Source: Clostridia bacterium (lineage in GTDB: Bacteria; Bacillota_A; Clostridia; Oscillospirales; UBA929). Taken from it: DNA of 8,165 nt. The translations under genes and the position numbers were made by a program. The stretch lies in the NCBI GenBank assembly GCA_026001245.1, contig BNZR01000060.1, positions 1 through 8,165 on the forward strand. Direction: 5' to 3'. Below are positions 1 to 6,283 of this stretch, piece after piece; position 1 is the first letter of the stretch; each line of letters starts with the position of its first letter. Below the pieces are notes generated by a model that saw only the letters and a program-made list of their open reading frames with translations, was not told the DNA's origin and made no database searches.

Positions 1-122
1 TTTCTTGGCTAAACCACTCGCGCCGCCTTTCCAAAGACTACGAGGTTAAGACGGCTTCCGAGAAAAATATGCTGGTGATTTCTCATTTGCATATCTTGCT
101 TAAACGTCTATGAGAACAGGTT
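1..122 (+). mobile_element. Right end of an IS5-family insertion sequence (left part outside the window)
   Basis: The first bases encode the tail of an IS5-like transposase, and phage-like coding sequence follows directly. The outer end of the element should therefore lie just after the transposase stop at 111-113. A perfect 5-bp dyad (AGAAC, two bases, GTTCT) lies at 113-124, across the stop and the presumed terminal inverted repeat. CTAA at 123-126 fits the YTAR target preference known for part of the IS5 family and could be one copy of the target duplication, which would put the IS end near 122. The left end is outside the window, so neither the inverted repeat nor the duplication can be confirmed and the boundary is uncertain by several bases. 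Confidence 0.6.
3..113 (+). CDS. IS5-family transposase, C-terminal 36 residues (partial, 5' end outside the window)
   Basis: The frame opening at base 3 reads SWLNHSRRLSKDYEV and ends KRL at a TGA stop (111-113). The combination W-L-N-x-S-R-R-L-S-K-D-Y-E is the signature I recognise from the end of IS5-family DDE transposases, near the catalytic glutamate region. In these enzymes it is followed by a short helix such as the one seen here (ISHLHILLKRL). DDE transposases cut and rejoin the ends of their own element. Only the tail is visible, so intactness and subgroup cannot be judged. The stop codon overlaps, as ATGA, an ATG that opens the chimeric frame of the interrupted gene downstream. The family call comes from motif recall, not from a search. 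Confidence 0.75.
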   Translation, partial: SWLNHSRRLSKDYEVKTASEKNMLVISHLHILLKRL

Positions 123-310
123 CTAAGTTGCTTCCCGGCGACGGCGTTGTGGATTACGCGCCGTCCAATACGTTCGCGCCATCGGGTAACCCGCCGAGCG
201 GATTCGCCTATGACGGGCTTGGAGGAAAGATGATGGCGACACATGACAACGGCACATTTACAAACATCAGTATGAACGGCTCCGCATTTTCGCTTTCCGA
301 GGTATTATAG
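123..310 (+). pseudogene. 3' remnant of a probable phage structural gene interrupted by the IS
   Basis: An open frame runs from ATG 110 to the TAG at 308-310, but its first five codons (MRTGS) lie in the presumed IS end and no ribosome binding site precedes the ATG. The remaining roughly 61 residues (from KLLPGDGVVDYAP to SLSEVL) are glycine-, serine- and asparagine-rich, like phage tail proteins. They end directly against the ATG of the next structural gene, as is usual in a phage late operon. I infer that the IS landed in a phage gene and left this 3' piece; the 5' part should lie on the far side of the IS. I do not recognise a family. Alternatively, coupling from the transposase stop might allow the 66-residue chimera to be translated. 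Confidence 0.5.
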
Positions 311-1603
311 ATGGCGACATATACGCTCAATAATTTAATCACCAACGGCAGCTTTGAAACTTCCGGCGGTTCCGCTCCGTCGCTCTCGAATTGGAACAGA
401 TGGGGCGGAGACCCGCCAACGTATACAGGACTGAAATTCGGAAAGTTCATGGCGTATACGGATAACACAACGTCACTAAAAATGGCGACGATGACGCTCC
501 CCGCGCCGATACTCAATCACAAATATTACGGGTGCATTTGGATAAAGTACAACGCAAGCGCGGGAGCAACCATCTCAAAAATCAACGATGACCGTTTTGA
601 ATACTTCGGAGGCGACGGCGCGGGCAAGAACTGGGTGTTCGCGTATCTCACCAGTTATGCCAACGCCCCTCTGAACGAGTGGTTCAAGGCAAGCGCGATT
701 GTTTCTATAGATTCAATATCGGGTTCGGGTTGGCAGTTACGCTGTTTTATAAACGGGAAATGGGACGGCACAGTAGCTCAAATTTGGATAGACGGCTTGA
801 CAATTATAGACCTCACCGCCGCTTTCGGCGCGGGACGCGAGCCTGACAAAACATGGTGCGACGCTAACATTTCAAATGAAACGTGGTACGGCGGAAGTTT
901 TACCGTAAACTATGGAAACTACAAGCCGAGTGGCGCAGCGTTGTGGCGGTTCCCGTCAGTCGGGCGTATTAAGAGCGTGACATCGAGCAAGGTTTCATGG
1001 ACGCAGGACACGCCCGGCGGTACGTCAATCGCTTTGAGCGCGGGCTTTTCGGAGAATAGCATATTGCCGATTACCAACAATGCGCCGCTCCCGTTTATAA
1101 GCACGAATGACGATTTGAGCGGTAAAACACTATTTGTAAAGATGGAGATGTCTACTTCGGATATCAACTACACGCCGCTACTCCGAGATTTGATTGTGGA
1201 GCTGTTCGGCAAATCGCCCTGCGACATCTGGTATCGCACAGGCGCTCCCGTCGGCAACGGCAATCCTATGAGTTATTACAATCAAGGCACTGCAATCACC
1301 GAAGGACAGATAATCACAATCACCGAGGGAACAGTCCACGTCTACGCCGTGGGCTTCAGCGGCGCGGACACAAGCGATGTCGGCGATTATGTGTTCACAG
1401 TCGAGCCGTTGGTCGTGTCCGATGTCGCAACGCCGATATACGCAAAATCGACATACACAGACGATACACACGCACTGCTTTTTCCGTGTATCACGGTTCT
1501 TGTTACAGACACCATCTACCCGACATTTACAGGCGTTGTTGCCGACGACTATTTGGAGGGCAAAATCGTGACGCTTGGTGAATCAGATGAAACACAATTC
1601 TAA
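311..1603 (+). CDS. Phage tail or appendage protein with carbohydrate-binding-like N-terminus
   Basis: This 430-residue protein starts at ATG 311, directly after the previous TAG, with GAGG at 299-302 as a likely ribosome binding site. The N-terminus (NLITNGSFETSGG, then WNRWG) resembles the opening of CBM4/9-type or galactose-binding-like beta-sandwich domains. At about residues 168-183 it carries DLTAAFGAGREPDKTWC, a motif (AFGAGxEP) I recognise from tail and baseplate-associated proteins of Firmicutes phages. There is no signal peptide or membrane segment. The second half is beta-rich, with many Thr, Val and Asp residues, and has no motif I can name. Its place upstream of another structural gene and the lysis cassette fits a tail fibre, baseplate or host-recognition protein. 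The exact role is inference. Confidence 0.65.
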   Translation: MATYTLNNLITNGSFETSGGSAPSLSNWNRWGGDPPTYTGLKFGKFMAYTDNTTSLKMATMTLPAPILNHKYYGCIWIKYNASAGATISKINDDRFEYFGGDGAGKNWVFAYLTSYANAPLNEWFKASAIVSIDSISGSGWQLRCFINGKWDGTVAQIWIDGLTIIDLTAAFGAGREPDKTWCDANISNETWYGGSFTVNYGNYKPSGAALWRFPSVGRIKSVTSSKVSWTQDTPGGTSIALSAGFSENSILPITNNAPLPFISTNDDLSGKTLFVKMEMSTSDINYTPLLRDLIVELFGKSPCDIWYRTGAPVGNGNPMSYYNQGTAITEGQIITITEGTVHVYAVGFSGADTSDVGDYVFTVEPLVVSDVATPIYAKSTYTDDTHALLFPCITVLVTDTIYPTFTGVVADDYLEGKIVTLGESDETQF

Positions 1604-1618
1604 TGAGGGAGAGATTCC

Positions 1619-3106
1619 ATGAATGATTTATATTTGCCGGAATACGGACGCGCTCAGACGCGCGGGACGTTCACCGTCGAGCTGCGCGACGCGCTTACGG
1701 ACAAAGTTGTCGAGCGCGTTGAAAAGAAGAACACCATCACCCGCGCCATAGATTCTATCCGCCGCATGGTCAGCAACTATGGCTTGGGTGTATCGTCATC
1801 TTCCATAACCTCGCCGGGATACAGCGGCTCGAACTACCAGTATCGAGGACAGAACAGCAACAACCCTATAATCGGAGGCTCGGCTCGACCGATGGCGGCT
1901 ACCAACTCATACGAAAGCCCGACCTATTACGGCGATAATGTCGCGATGTGGGACAGTCTCGCGCTCTGCGATGTAGACCCGAACATCACCTACGACGACA
2001 AGTGTATGCGTCTGTGTTCGCCGGGGCAAGGTTCCAGACTGCGCGGGTTTTGCGTCGGTGATGTTGCCACGGCGGACGCGCGGCAGGGCATGTTCAATCC
2101 GAACTTATCCTATCGCGGCAAGGGGCTGTTCGGCGGTTACTTTCATCGTGTCGCCGACTTCACAACAGATAAGGCGAACGGCACTTTCAGAGTGGTAGCC
2201 AACGGCCGCCCCATACGCGAGGGACAGGGACCTAACATAGACAAAGGACTTGTGGCGCGTTTCGCGTCCGGTCCCAGCCGCTATTTTACGGATAGCGACG
2301 GGCAGATTTGGTGTACTTCCGAGGGTTATTATCCGTTTTTCATATCGGTTGATACGCCTCTGCTCGTTCCCTACGGACAGTCCGCTAAAGGGTTCCCGTC
2401 CGCTACGGGGCATTTCCCGACCGGGTATTCCGTCGCCGCCATTGATTCGGGGAGGGTTCTCGTTTCCGGTAAAGAGGGTAACAACTGCGTCATTGTGGCG
2501 AAACGAGCGTCGGATAATGTTTGGGGATTGCTATTGTTTGATGTCTCCAATGCCAACGTGGTGGCTTTTATCGCAAATTCGCAGATGGGCGGATATGCCG
2601 TCAACTACAACACTTCGGCGTATTTTCGCGGGGTGACGATGTATAACGGCAATGTGTACGCTTTCGGAACTTGCGGCACGAGCGGACAGTGCCACTTGTA
2701 CAAAGTCCCGTTTGCGTCCGGCACGGCGGCGCAGGTCAAGACAATCACTAATATGTCTTACTCGGAGAGTTACGCTTACAATCCGAAAGCAGGTACGTTT
2801 TGTATGCCGCTACATCAGCGTTGGTGTTCGTGGGAGCAGACGTGGAACAATGGTACACTGACGTTCGTGGATTCGTTTGCGTGGGAACATCCGTATACGA
2901 ACGGTATCGCGCTTGAGAACGGCGACGTTTACCTCGGCACGTTTGGCAATAACATCGTGTTTTCAAGTTTCGAGTATTTGTGCGTCATGCCGAAGTATCA
3001 CGGCTTGATTTCCTCGGTTGCGCTACTCGACGCTCCGATTACGAAGACTACGCAGAACACAATGCAGGTGACGTACCACGCCGAGTTCGACTGGAGCGCG
3101 AACTGA
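1619..3106 (+). CDS. Putative phage structural protein, possible beta-propeller appendage
   Basis: This 495-residue protein starts at ATG 1619, preceded by AGGGAGAG at 1606-1613. It lies 15 bases after the previous stop, so the two genes are likely cotranscribed. The N-terminal 55 residues (LPEYGRAQTRGTFTVELRD, then a VVERVEKKN-type strand and a helix IDSIRRMV) look like a small attachment domain. From about residue 275 on there are recurring blade-like strands (GRVLVSG near 276, NGNVYAFG near 342, NGDVYLGTFG near 433) interspersed with Trp, Tyr and Gly. This suggests a beta-propeller or similar repeated beta fold but is too irregular to be certain. No enzyme motif is visible. The position right before the terminator and lysis genes suits the last tail or receptor-binding gene. 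I do not recognise a named family. Confidence 0.6.
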   Translation: MNDLYLPEYGRAQTRGTFTVELRDALTDKVVERVEKKNTITRAIDSIRRMVSNYGLGVSSSSITSPGYSGSNYQYRGQNSNNPIIGGSARPMAATNSYESPTYYGDNVAMWDSLALCDVDPNITYDDKCMRLCSPGQGSRLRGFCVGDVATADARQGMFNPNLSYRGKGLFGGYFHRVADFTTDKANGTFRVVANGRPIREGQGPNIDKGLVARFASGPSRYFTDSDGQIWCTSEGYYPFFISVDTPLLVPYGQSAKGFPSATGHFPTGYSVAAIDSGRVLVSGKEGNNCVIVAKRASDNVWGLLLFDVSNANVVAFIANSQMGGYAVNYNTSAYFRGVTMYNGNVYAFGTCGTSGQCHLYKVPFASGTAAQVKTITNMSYSESYAYNPKAGTFCMPLHQRWCSWEQTWNNGTLTFVDSFAWEHPYTNGIALENGDVYLGTFGNNIVFSSFEYLCVMPKYHGLISSVALLDAPITKTTQNTMQVTYHAEFDWSAN

Positions 3107-3119
3107 CAACTTTGGAATT

Positions 3120-3141
3120 AGCCGCCTACGGGCGGTTTTTT
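3120..3141 (+). terminator. Rho-independent terminator between tail and lysis genes
   Basis: CCGCC at 3122-3126 pairs with GGCGG at 3131-3135 around a TACG loop, followed by six T (3136-3141). G3121 and A3120 can extend the stem with the first T residues. It sits 14 bases after the tail gene stop and about 30 bases before the holin start, so it should end or attenuate the structural transcript. Confidence 0.85.
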
Positions 3142-3171
3142 CATACTCAAAAACAGGAAAGGGTGTATCAA

Positions 3172-3585
3172 GTGGGAAATATTAACTGGTTCTCTGCAAC
3201 GCTCGCCACGATTGGCGCGTTCCTCGGCTGGTTCCTCGGAGGGCTGGACGGATTCATCTACGCGCTCATCGCGTTCACTGTGGCGGATTATATCACGGGG
3301 GTAATGTGCGCGGTGGTCACGAAAACGCTGTCCAGCGAGATAGGCGCGAGGGGTATTTTCAAGAAGGTTGTTATCTTCTTGCTTGTGGGCATCGGACATC
3401 TTGCTGATGTCTACTTGCTCGGCGACGGCGAGGCGTTACGTACTGCGTTGATTTTCTTCTACATCAGCAACGAGGGTATTTCGCTTATTGAGAACGCCGC
3501 GATTATCGGTCTGCCGATTCCCGAAAAGCTCAAGGACATTCTAACACAAATCCGCGACAAAAACAACAAAGGAGATAAAAAATAA
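3172..3585 (+). CDS. Phage holin, toxin secretion/phage lysis holin family (phage_holin_4-like)
   Basis: The predicted membrane protein has 137 residues when started at GTG 3172. This start is chosen because AGGAAAGG (3155-3162) lies about 9 bases upstream and because the terminator is upstream; an in-frame GTG at 3163 is too close to that site. Hydrophobic segments lie at about residues 7-25, 28-48, 66-83 and 90-112. They include W-F-L-G-G-L-D-G and V-A-D-Y-I-T-G-V, characteristic of the phi29/Cp-1-like lysis holin family (usually 130-150 residues). The tail is charged (RDKNNKGDKK), as expected for a cytoplasmic holin C-terminus. Holins form membrane lesions that release or activate the endolysin. 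The stop overlaps the endolysin start by one base (TAATG), a typical lysis cassette arrangement. Confidence 0.85.
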   Translation: MGNINWFSATLATIGAFLGWFLGGLDGFIYALIAFTVADYITGVMCAVVTKTLSSEIGARGIFKKVVIFLLVGIGHLADVYLLGDGEALRTALIFFYISNEGISLIENAAIIGLPIPEKLKDILTQIRDKNNKGDKK

Positions 3586-4400
3586 TGGCTATTAAAATTA
3601 AAGCGTCTGATTTCGTATCAAAAGCAAAGTCCGTGGTCGCCCTGCCGACGTATTACGTTCAGGGTTGCTACGGCGTTCCCATGACACCAGCCGCACCCAA
3701 CGAGGCGAAACTCAATCAAACGGAGTACAACAAGAAACACAAAACCGCAATCAAGGCGGCGATGGCGCAGAGTAAATACTTCGGTTTCGACTGCGTCTGC
3801 TTTATAAAAGGCATACTGTGGGGTTTCAACGGTGACCGCAGTAAGTCCGGCGGCGGCGCGGTCTACGGTTCCAACGGTGTGCCGGACATCAACGCGGACG
3901 CGATGGCGAAAGTCACTGAGCAGTCTAAAATATGGGACATCGCGAAGATGGACGCGGGTGAAACGCTCCACATGGCGGGGCATATCGGGATTTATGTCGG
4001 CGAGGGGCTTTGTGTGGAGAGCACTCCCGCGTGGGATTCCAAAGGCGTGAAGTTTTCGGTGGTAGGAAATCTCCCCGGCGCGGACGCGCTTGTTAAAAAG
4101 ACGGGTTATCCGAAACGCTCGTGGGTGAGTCATGGGCATTTGCAGTATGTCGATTACGGTGACAAGGTTGTGTCGGCGGTGGTTTCGCCGCCGACTGCTA
4201 CGCACCCTACACTCCGAAAAGGCAGTAAAGGCAACGATGTCAAGACGCTCCAGACCGCGCTGAACAAGCATGGATACAAACTTGACGTGGACGGCTCGTT
4301 CGGACCGCTGACCGACGCGGCGGTGCGGGCGTTCCAGAAGTCTAAGGGGCTGGCGGTAGATGGAAGTGTCGGGCCGCTGACTTGGGGCGCATTGGGATAA
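3585..4400 (+). CDS. Endolysin: NlpC/P60-like cysteine peptidase with C-terminal peptidoglycan-binding domain
   Basis: This 271-residue protein starts at ATG 3585 with AAAGGAGAT at 3568-3576, inside the holin gene. The N-terminal domain (about 1-190) carries FDC70VCF and AGH133IGIYVGEG followed by VEST, which fits the catalytic Cys and His of NlpC/P60 or CHAP-like amidases and endopeptidases. Residues about 207-270 form a PG_binding_1 domain (LRKGSKGNDVKTLQ, then DGSFGPLT-AAVRAFQ and DGSVGPLTWGAL) that anchors the enzyme to the cell wall. A Val/Pro/Thr-rich linker (about 192-206) joins the two. There is no signal peptide, so export should rely on the upstream holin. Cleavage of peptidoglycan at the end of the lytic cycle is the expected role. 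The precise bond cut cannot be told from the sequence. Confidence 0.85.
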   Translation: MAIKIKASDFVSKAKSVVALPTYYVQGCYGVPMTPAAPNEAKLNQTEYNKKHKTAIKAAMAQSKYFGFDCVCFIKGILWGFNGDRSKSGGGAVYGSNGVPDINADAMAKVTEQSKIWDIAKMDAGETLHMAGHIGIYVGEGLCVESTPAWDSKGVKFSVVGNLPGADALVKKTGYPKRSWVSHGHLQYVDYGDKVVSAVVSPPTATHPTLRKGSKGNDVKTLQTALNKHGYKLDVDGSFGPLTDAAVRAFQKSKGLAVDGSVGPLTWGALG

Positions 4401-4417
4401 TTAGGGGGTTTTTGAAT

Positions 4418-4783
4418 ATGACAGTCGCACAAAAATCACAGATTGTAATTCTGCGCGGTCACGGCATGAGTTACGCCGACATCGCCGAACGTGTCGGCGT
4501 ACCCAAAAACACGATCAAGACGTTCTGCCACAGAAACAACACTCCTGCAAAAGCGAAGAACTCTGACCAATGCCGGCACTGCGGCAAGCAACTCGTGAAA
4601 ACACGCAATACCAAGCGTTTCTGCTCCGACTCGTGCCGTCTGGCATGGCACAAACTCAACCGCGCACCCGCCGCCGTGTGCATCAAATGCGGCTCCGCTT
4701 TTGACAACAACGGCAATACCAAACGGAAATATTGCTCCAACAACTGTTACGTTTCCGCGCGTTTCGGGGGTGCCGCCGTATGA
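4418..4783 (+). CDS. Small HTH protein with two zinc ribbons (sigma-70 region 4-like), recombination-module regulator candidate
   Basis: This 121-residue protein is started at ATG 4418, with AGGGGG at 4403-4408 as ribosome binding site; an upstream in-frame TTG at 4382 lies inside the endolysin gene and is not preferred. Residues 17-39 (MSYADIAERVGVPKNTIKTF) are a helix-turn-helix of the kind that leads databases to label such proteins 'RNA polymerase subunit sigma-70'. Two tandem zinc ribbons follow: C52-x2-C55 with C69-x3-C73, and C88-x2-C91 with C106-x3-C110. Both contain N-T-K-R before the second knuckle, so they look like an internal duplication. I recall similar proteins in Clostridia next to serine recombinases. 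DNA binding and control of the recombination genes is inference. The stop overlaps the next start as ATGA. Confidence 0.75.
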   Translation: MTVAQKSQIVILRGHGMSYADIAERVGVPKNTIKTFCHRNNTPAKAKNSDQCRHCGKQLVKTRNTKRFCSDSCRLAWHKLNRAPAAVCIKCGSAFDNNGNTKRKYCSNNCYVSARFGGAAV

Positions 4784-4950
4784 CGAAGGAACTGTTTAGC
4801 CGCGAAGCGTCCTACGGCGCGGCGATGACAATCGCGAAAAGGCTTCTGAGCGAGGGACTAATAACTGACCGTGAGTATTGTAAGATTGATACAAAATTCC
4901 GGCGAAAATTTGTACCGATTATCGGCGGGCTGAAGCTCGAAAAGACTTGA
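4780..4950 (+). CDS. SHOCT-like small protein of serine-recombinase modules
   Basis: This 56-residue protein starts at ATG 4780, overlapping the previous stop by four bases (ATGA), with GGGGG at 4766-4770 as a possible ribosome binding site. Translation is probably coupled. The core AKRLLSEGLITDREYCKID matches the short SHOCT-type motif (a helix, then L-L-x-x-G-L-I-T-x-x-E-Y-x-x-I-D). The opening MTKELFSREASY resembles small proteins I know from just upstream of clostridial recombinase genes. There is no membrane segment or Cys pair. SHOCT domains are short helical oligomerisation or partner-binding units at the ends of other proteins; a free-standing copy may be an adaptor for the recombinases. 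A role as recombination directionality factor is a guess from position and size. The -35 box of the recombinase promoter overlaps its stop codon. Confidence 0.7.
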   Translation: MTKELFSREASYGAAMTIAKRLLSEGLITDREYCKIDTKFRRKFVPIIGGLKLEKT

Positions 4951-4975
4951 TATTATCAGCCTTTAGAGTTATACT
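4947..4975 (+). promoter_or_regulatory. Sigma-A-type promoter for the recombinase pair
   Basis: TTGATA at 4947-4952 and TATACT at 4970-4975 are separated by exactly 17 bases, each matching the consensus at five of six positions. Transcription would start near 4982, just before the AAAAGGAGG of the first recombinase. The -35 box overlaps the stop of the SHOCT-like gene, so the recombinases can be expressed apart from the lysis transcript. Confidence 0.7.
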
Positions 4976-5002
4976 TAATGGTGAAAAGGAGGTTTTTCGA
5001 GT

Positions 5003-6283
5003 ATGAAAATCACAAGAATCGAGGCGTCCGCGCCGCCCACTCCAAAACGAAAACGCGTGGCGGCATACGCCAGAGTTTCCTCTGCAAAAGACGCACAACT
5101 CCAGTCACTTTCGGCGCAAATCAGCTATTATTCCAAACTAATCCAAAGCCGCGCCGACTGGGAATACTGCGGCGTGTATGCCGACGACATCACGGGCACC
5201 AAAGACAATCGCGCGGAGTTCCGGCGGCTTCTTGCCGAGTGCAAAGCGGGCAACCTCGACATGGTGATTACGAAATCTATCAGTCGTTTCGCGCGGAACA
5301 CCATAACGCTCCTTGACGAGGTGCGAAATCTGAAACAGATGGGCGTGGACGTATACTTCGAGCGCGAGAATATCCACACGGACAGCGGGGACGGCGAGTT
5401 AATGCTCACCGTCCTCGCTTCTTTTGCGCAGGCGGAGAGTTTATCCGTATCCGAGAACTGCAAGTGGCGTATTCGTAAGCGCTTCGCCGAGGGCGAGCCT
5501 GTGAACTGGCGACACCTGTACGGCTACAAAATCGTGAAAGGCAATGTCGAGATTGACCACGAACAGGCGAAAATTGTGCGTATGATTTTTACCGAATATC
5601 TCGGCGGCATGGGTTGCCACGCCATAGCGAAGAAGCTGCGCGACACGGGCGTTCCGTCGCACCACGGCGGTACATGGTCTCATTCGCGCGTGTCGGCATT
5701 GCTCAAGACCGAAAAATTTACGGGAAACTGTACGCTGCAAAAGAAATTCACGGCGAACCACCTGACGAAGAAACAACAGCGCAATCTCGGCGAGTTGCCG
5801 CAGTTCTTAGCCGAGGATACACACCCCGCAATCATTGATATTGCTGCATTTGGGCGCGTTCAAACACTCATGGCGAAACGCGCGGAGCGGTTCAACAAAG
5901 GCAGTAAAACGACTGGTATGTATCCGTTTTCGGGTAAAGTTGTATGCGAAAACTGCGGGAAACATTACAGACGCAAAGTTATCAACGGTAAGCATTTTTG
6001 GCAGTGCGGTACGTTTTTGGAACACGGCCGCGATGTTTGCCCCGCAAAGCGCATACCTGAAAACGTACTGGAAGATTTGGTTGCCGAACTTGGTGATATA
6101 GATTCTATCACAGAAATCCGAGTTCCGCAAGCCAATCACTTAACTTTTGTCATGAAAAACGGTGAAATCATACACAAAACATGGCAAGACCGCTCTCGGA
6201 GTGAATCATGGACGGATGAAATGAAAGCCGCCGCACGGCAAAAAACGATAGAGAGGAATGCTGAAAATGCCAAAAGCGAGTAA
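5003..6283 (+). CDS. Serine recombinase 1 (resolvase/integrase, large type without coiled coil)
   Basis: This 426-residue site-specific recombinase starts at ATG 5003 after a strong AAAAGGAGG (4984-4992). The resolvase domain (about 17-165) contains VAAYARVS with predicted nucleophile Ser26, and KSISRFARN with the conserved Arg95 and Arg98. A 'Recombinase' DNA-binding domain follows (about 175-290; PQFLAEDTHPAI near its end). Then comes a zinc ribbon, C315-x2-C318 with C335 and C346. The C-terminus (residues about 380-426, with SRSESWTDEMKAAARQ) has the short form I know from clostridial recombinases and has no long coiled coil. Serine recombinases cut all four strands at att sites through a phosphoserine link. 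The gene overlaps recombinase 2, so the two are probably made together. Element integration and excision is the expected role. Confidence 0.9.
   Translation: MKITRIEASAPPTPKRKRVAAYARVSSAKDAQLQSLSAQISYYSKLIQSRADWEYCGVYADDITGTKDNRAEFRRLLAECKAGNLDMVITKSISRFARNTITLLDEVRNLKQMGVDVYFERENIHTDSGDGELMLTVLASFAQAESLSVSENCKWRIRKRFAEGEPVNWRHLYGYKIVKGNVEIDHEQAKIVRMIFTEYLGGMGCHAIAKKLRDTGVPSHHGGTWSHSRVSALLKTEKFTGNCTLQKKFTANHLTKKQQRNLGELPQFLAEDTHPAIIDIAAFGRVQTLMAKRAERFNKGSKTTGMYPFSGKVVCENCGKHYRRKVINGKHFWQCGTFLEHGRDVCPAKRIPENVLEDLVAELGDIDSITEIRVPQANHLTFVMKNGEIIHKTWQDRSRSESWTDEMKAAARQKTIERNAENAKSE

Noticed and set aside
1178..1471. Cysteine-rich minus-strand frame (MCIVCVCRFCVYRRC)
   Set aside because: The Cys-rich start comes from antisense reading of ACA/GCA-rich tail gene codons. 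No conserved spacing or start signal supports it.
311..3106. Variable-repeat target of a diversity-generating retroelement in the tail genes
   Set aside because: No reverse transcriptase gene, template repeat or adenine-biased repeat pair is visible in the window.
311..3106. Invertible tail-fibre segment flipped by the serine recombinases
   Set aside because: I saw no inverted repeats flanking or inside the tail genes, and the recombinases are of the large integrase type rather than small invertases.
2980..3171. Extended N-terminus of the holin frame reaching back into the tail gene
   Set aside because: This part overlaps the tail gene and the terminator hairpin and reads as charged non-conserved sequence. 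The GTG at 3172 has a good ribosome binding site and gives the usual holin length.
3618..4271. Long 217-residue open frame on the minus strand opposite the endolysin
   Set aside because: It is rich in Arg and His with no recognisable domain, has no fitting ribosome binding site, and lies exactly opposite a well-supported endolysin. It is a codon-bias shadow.
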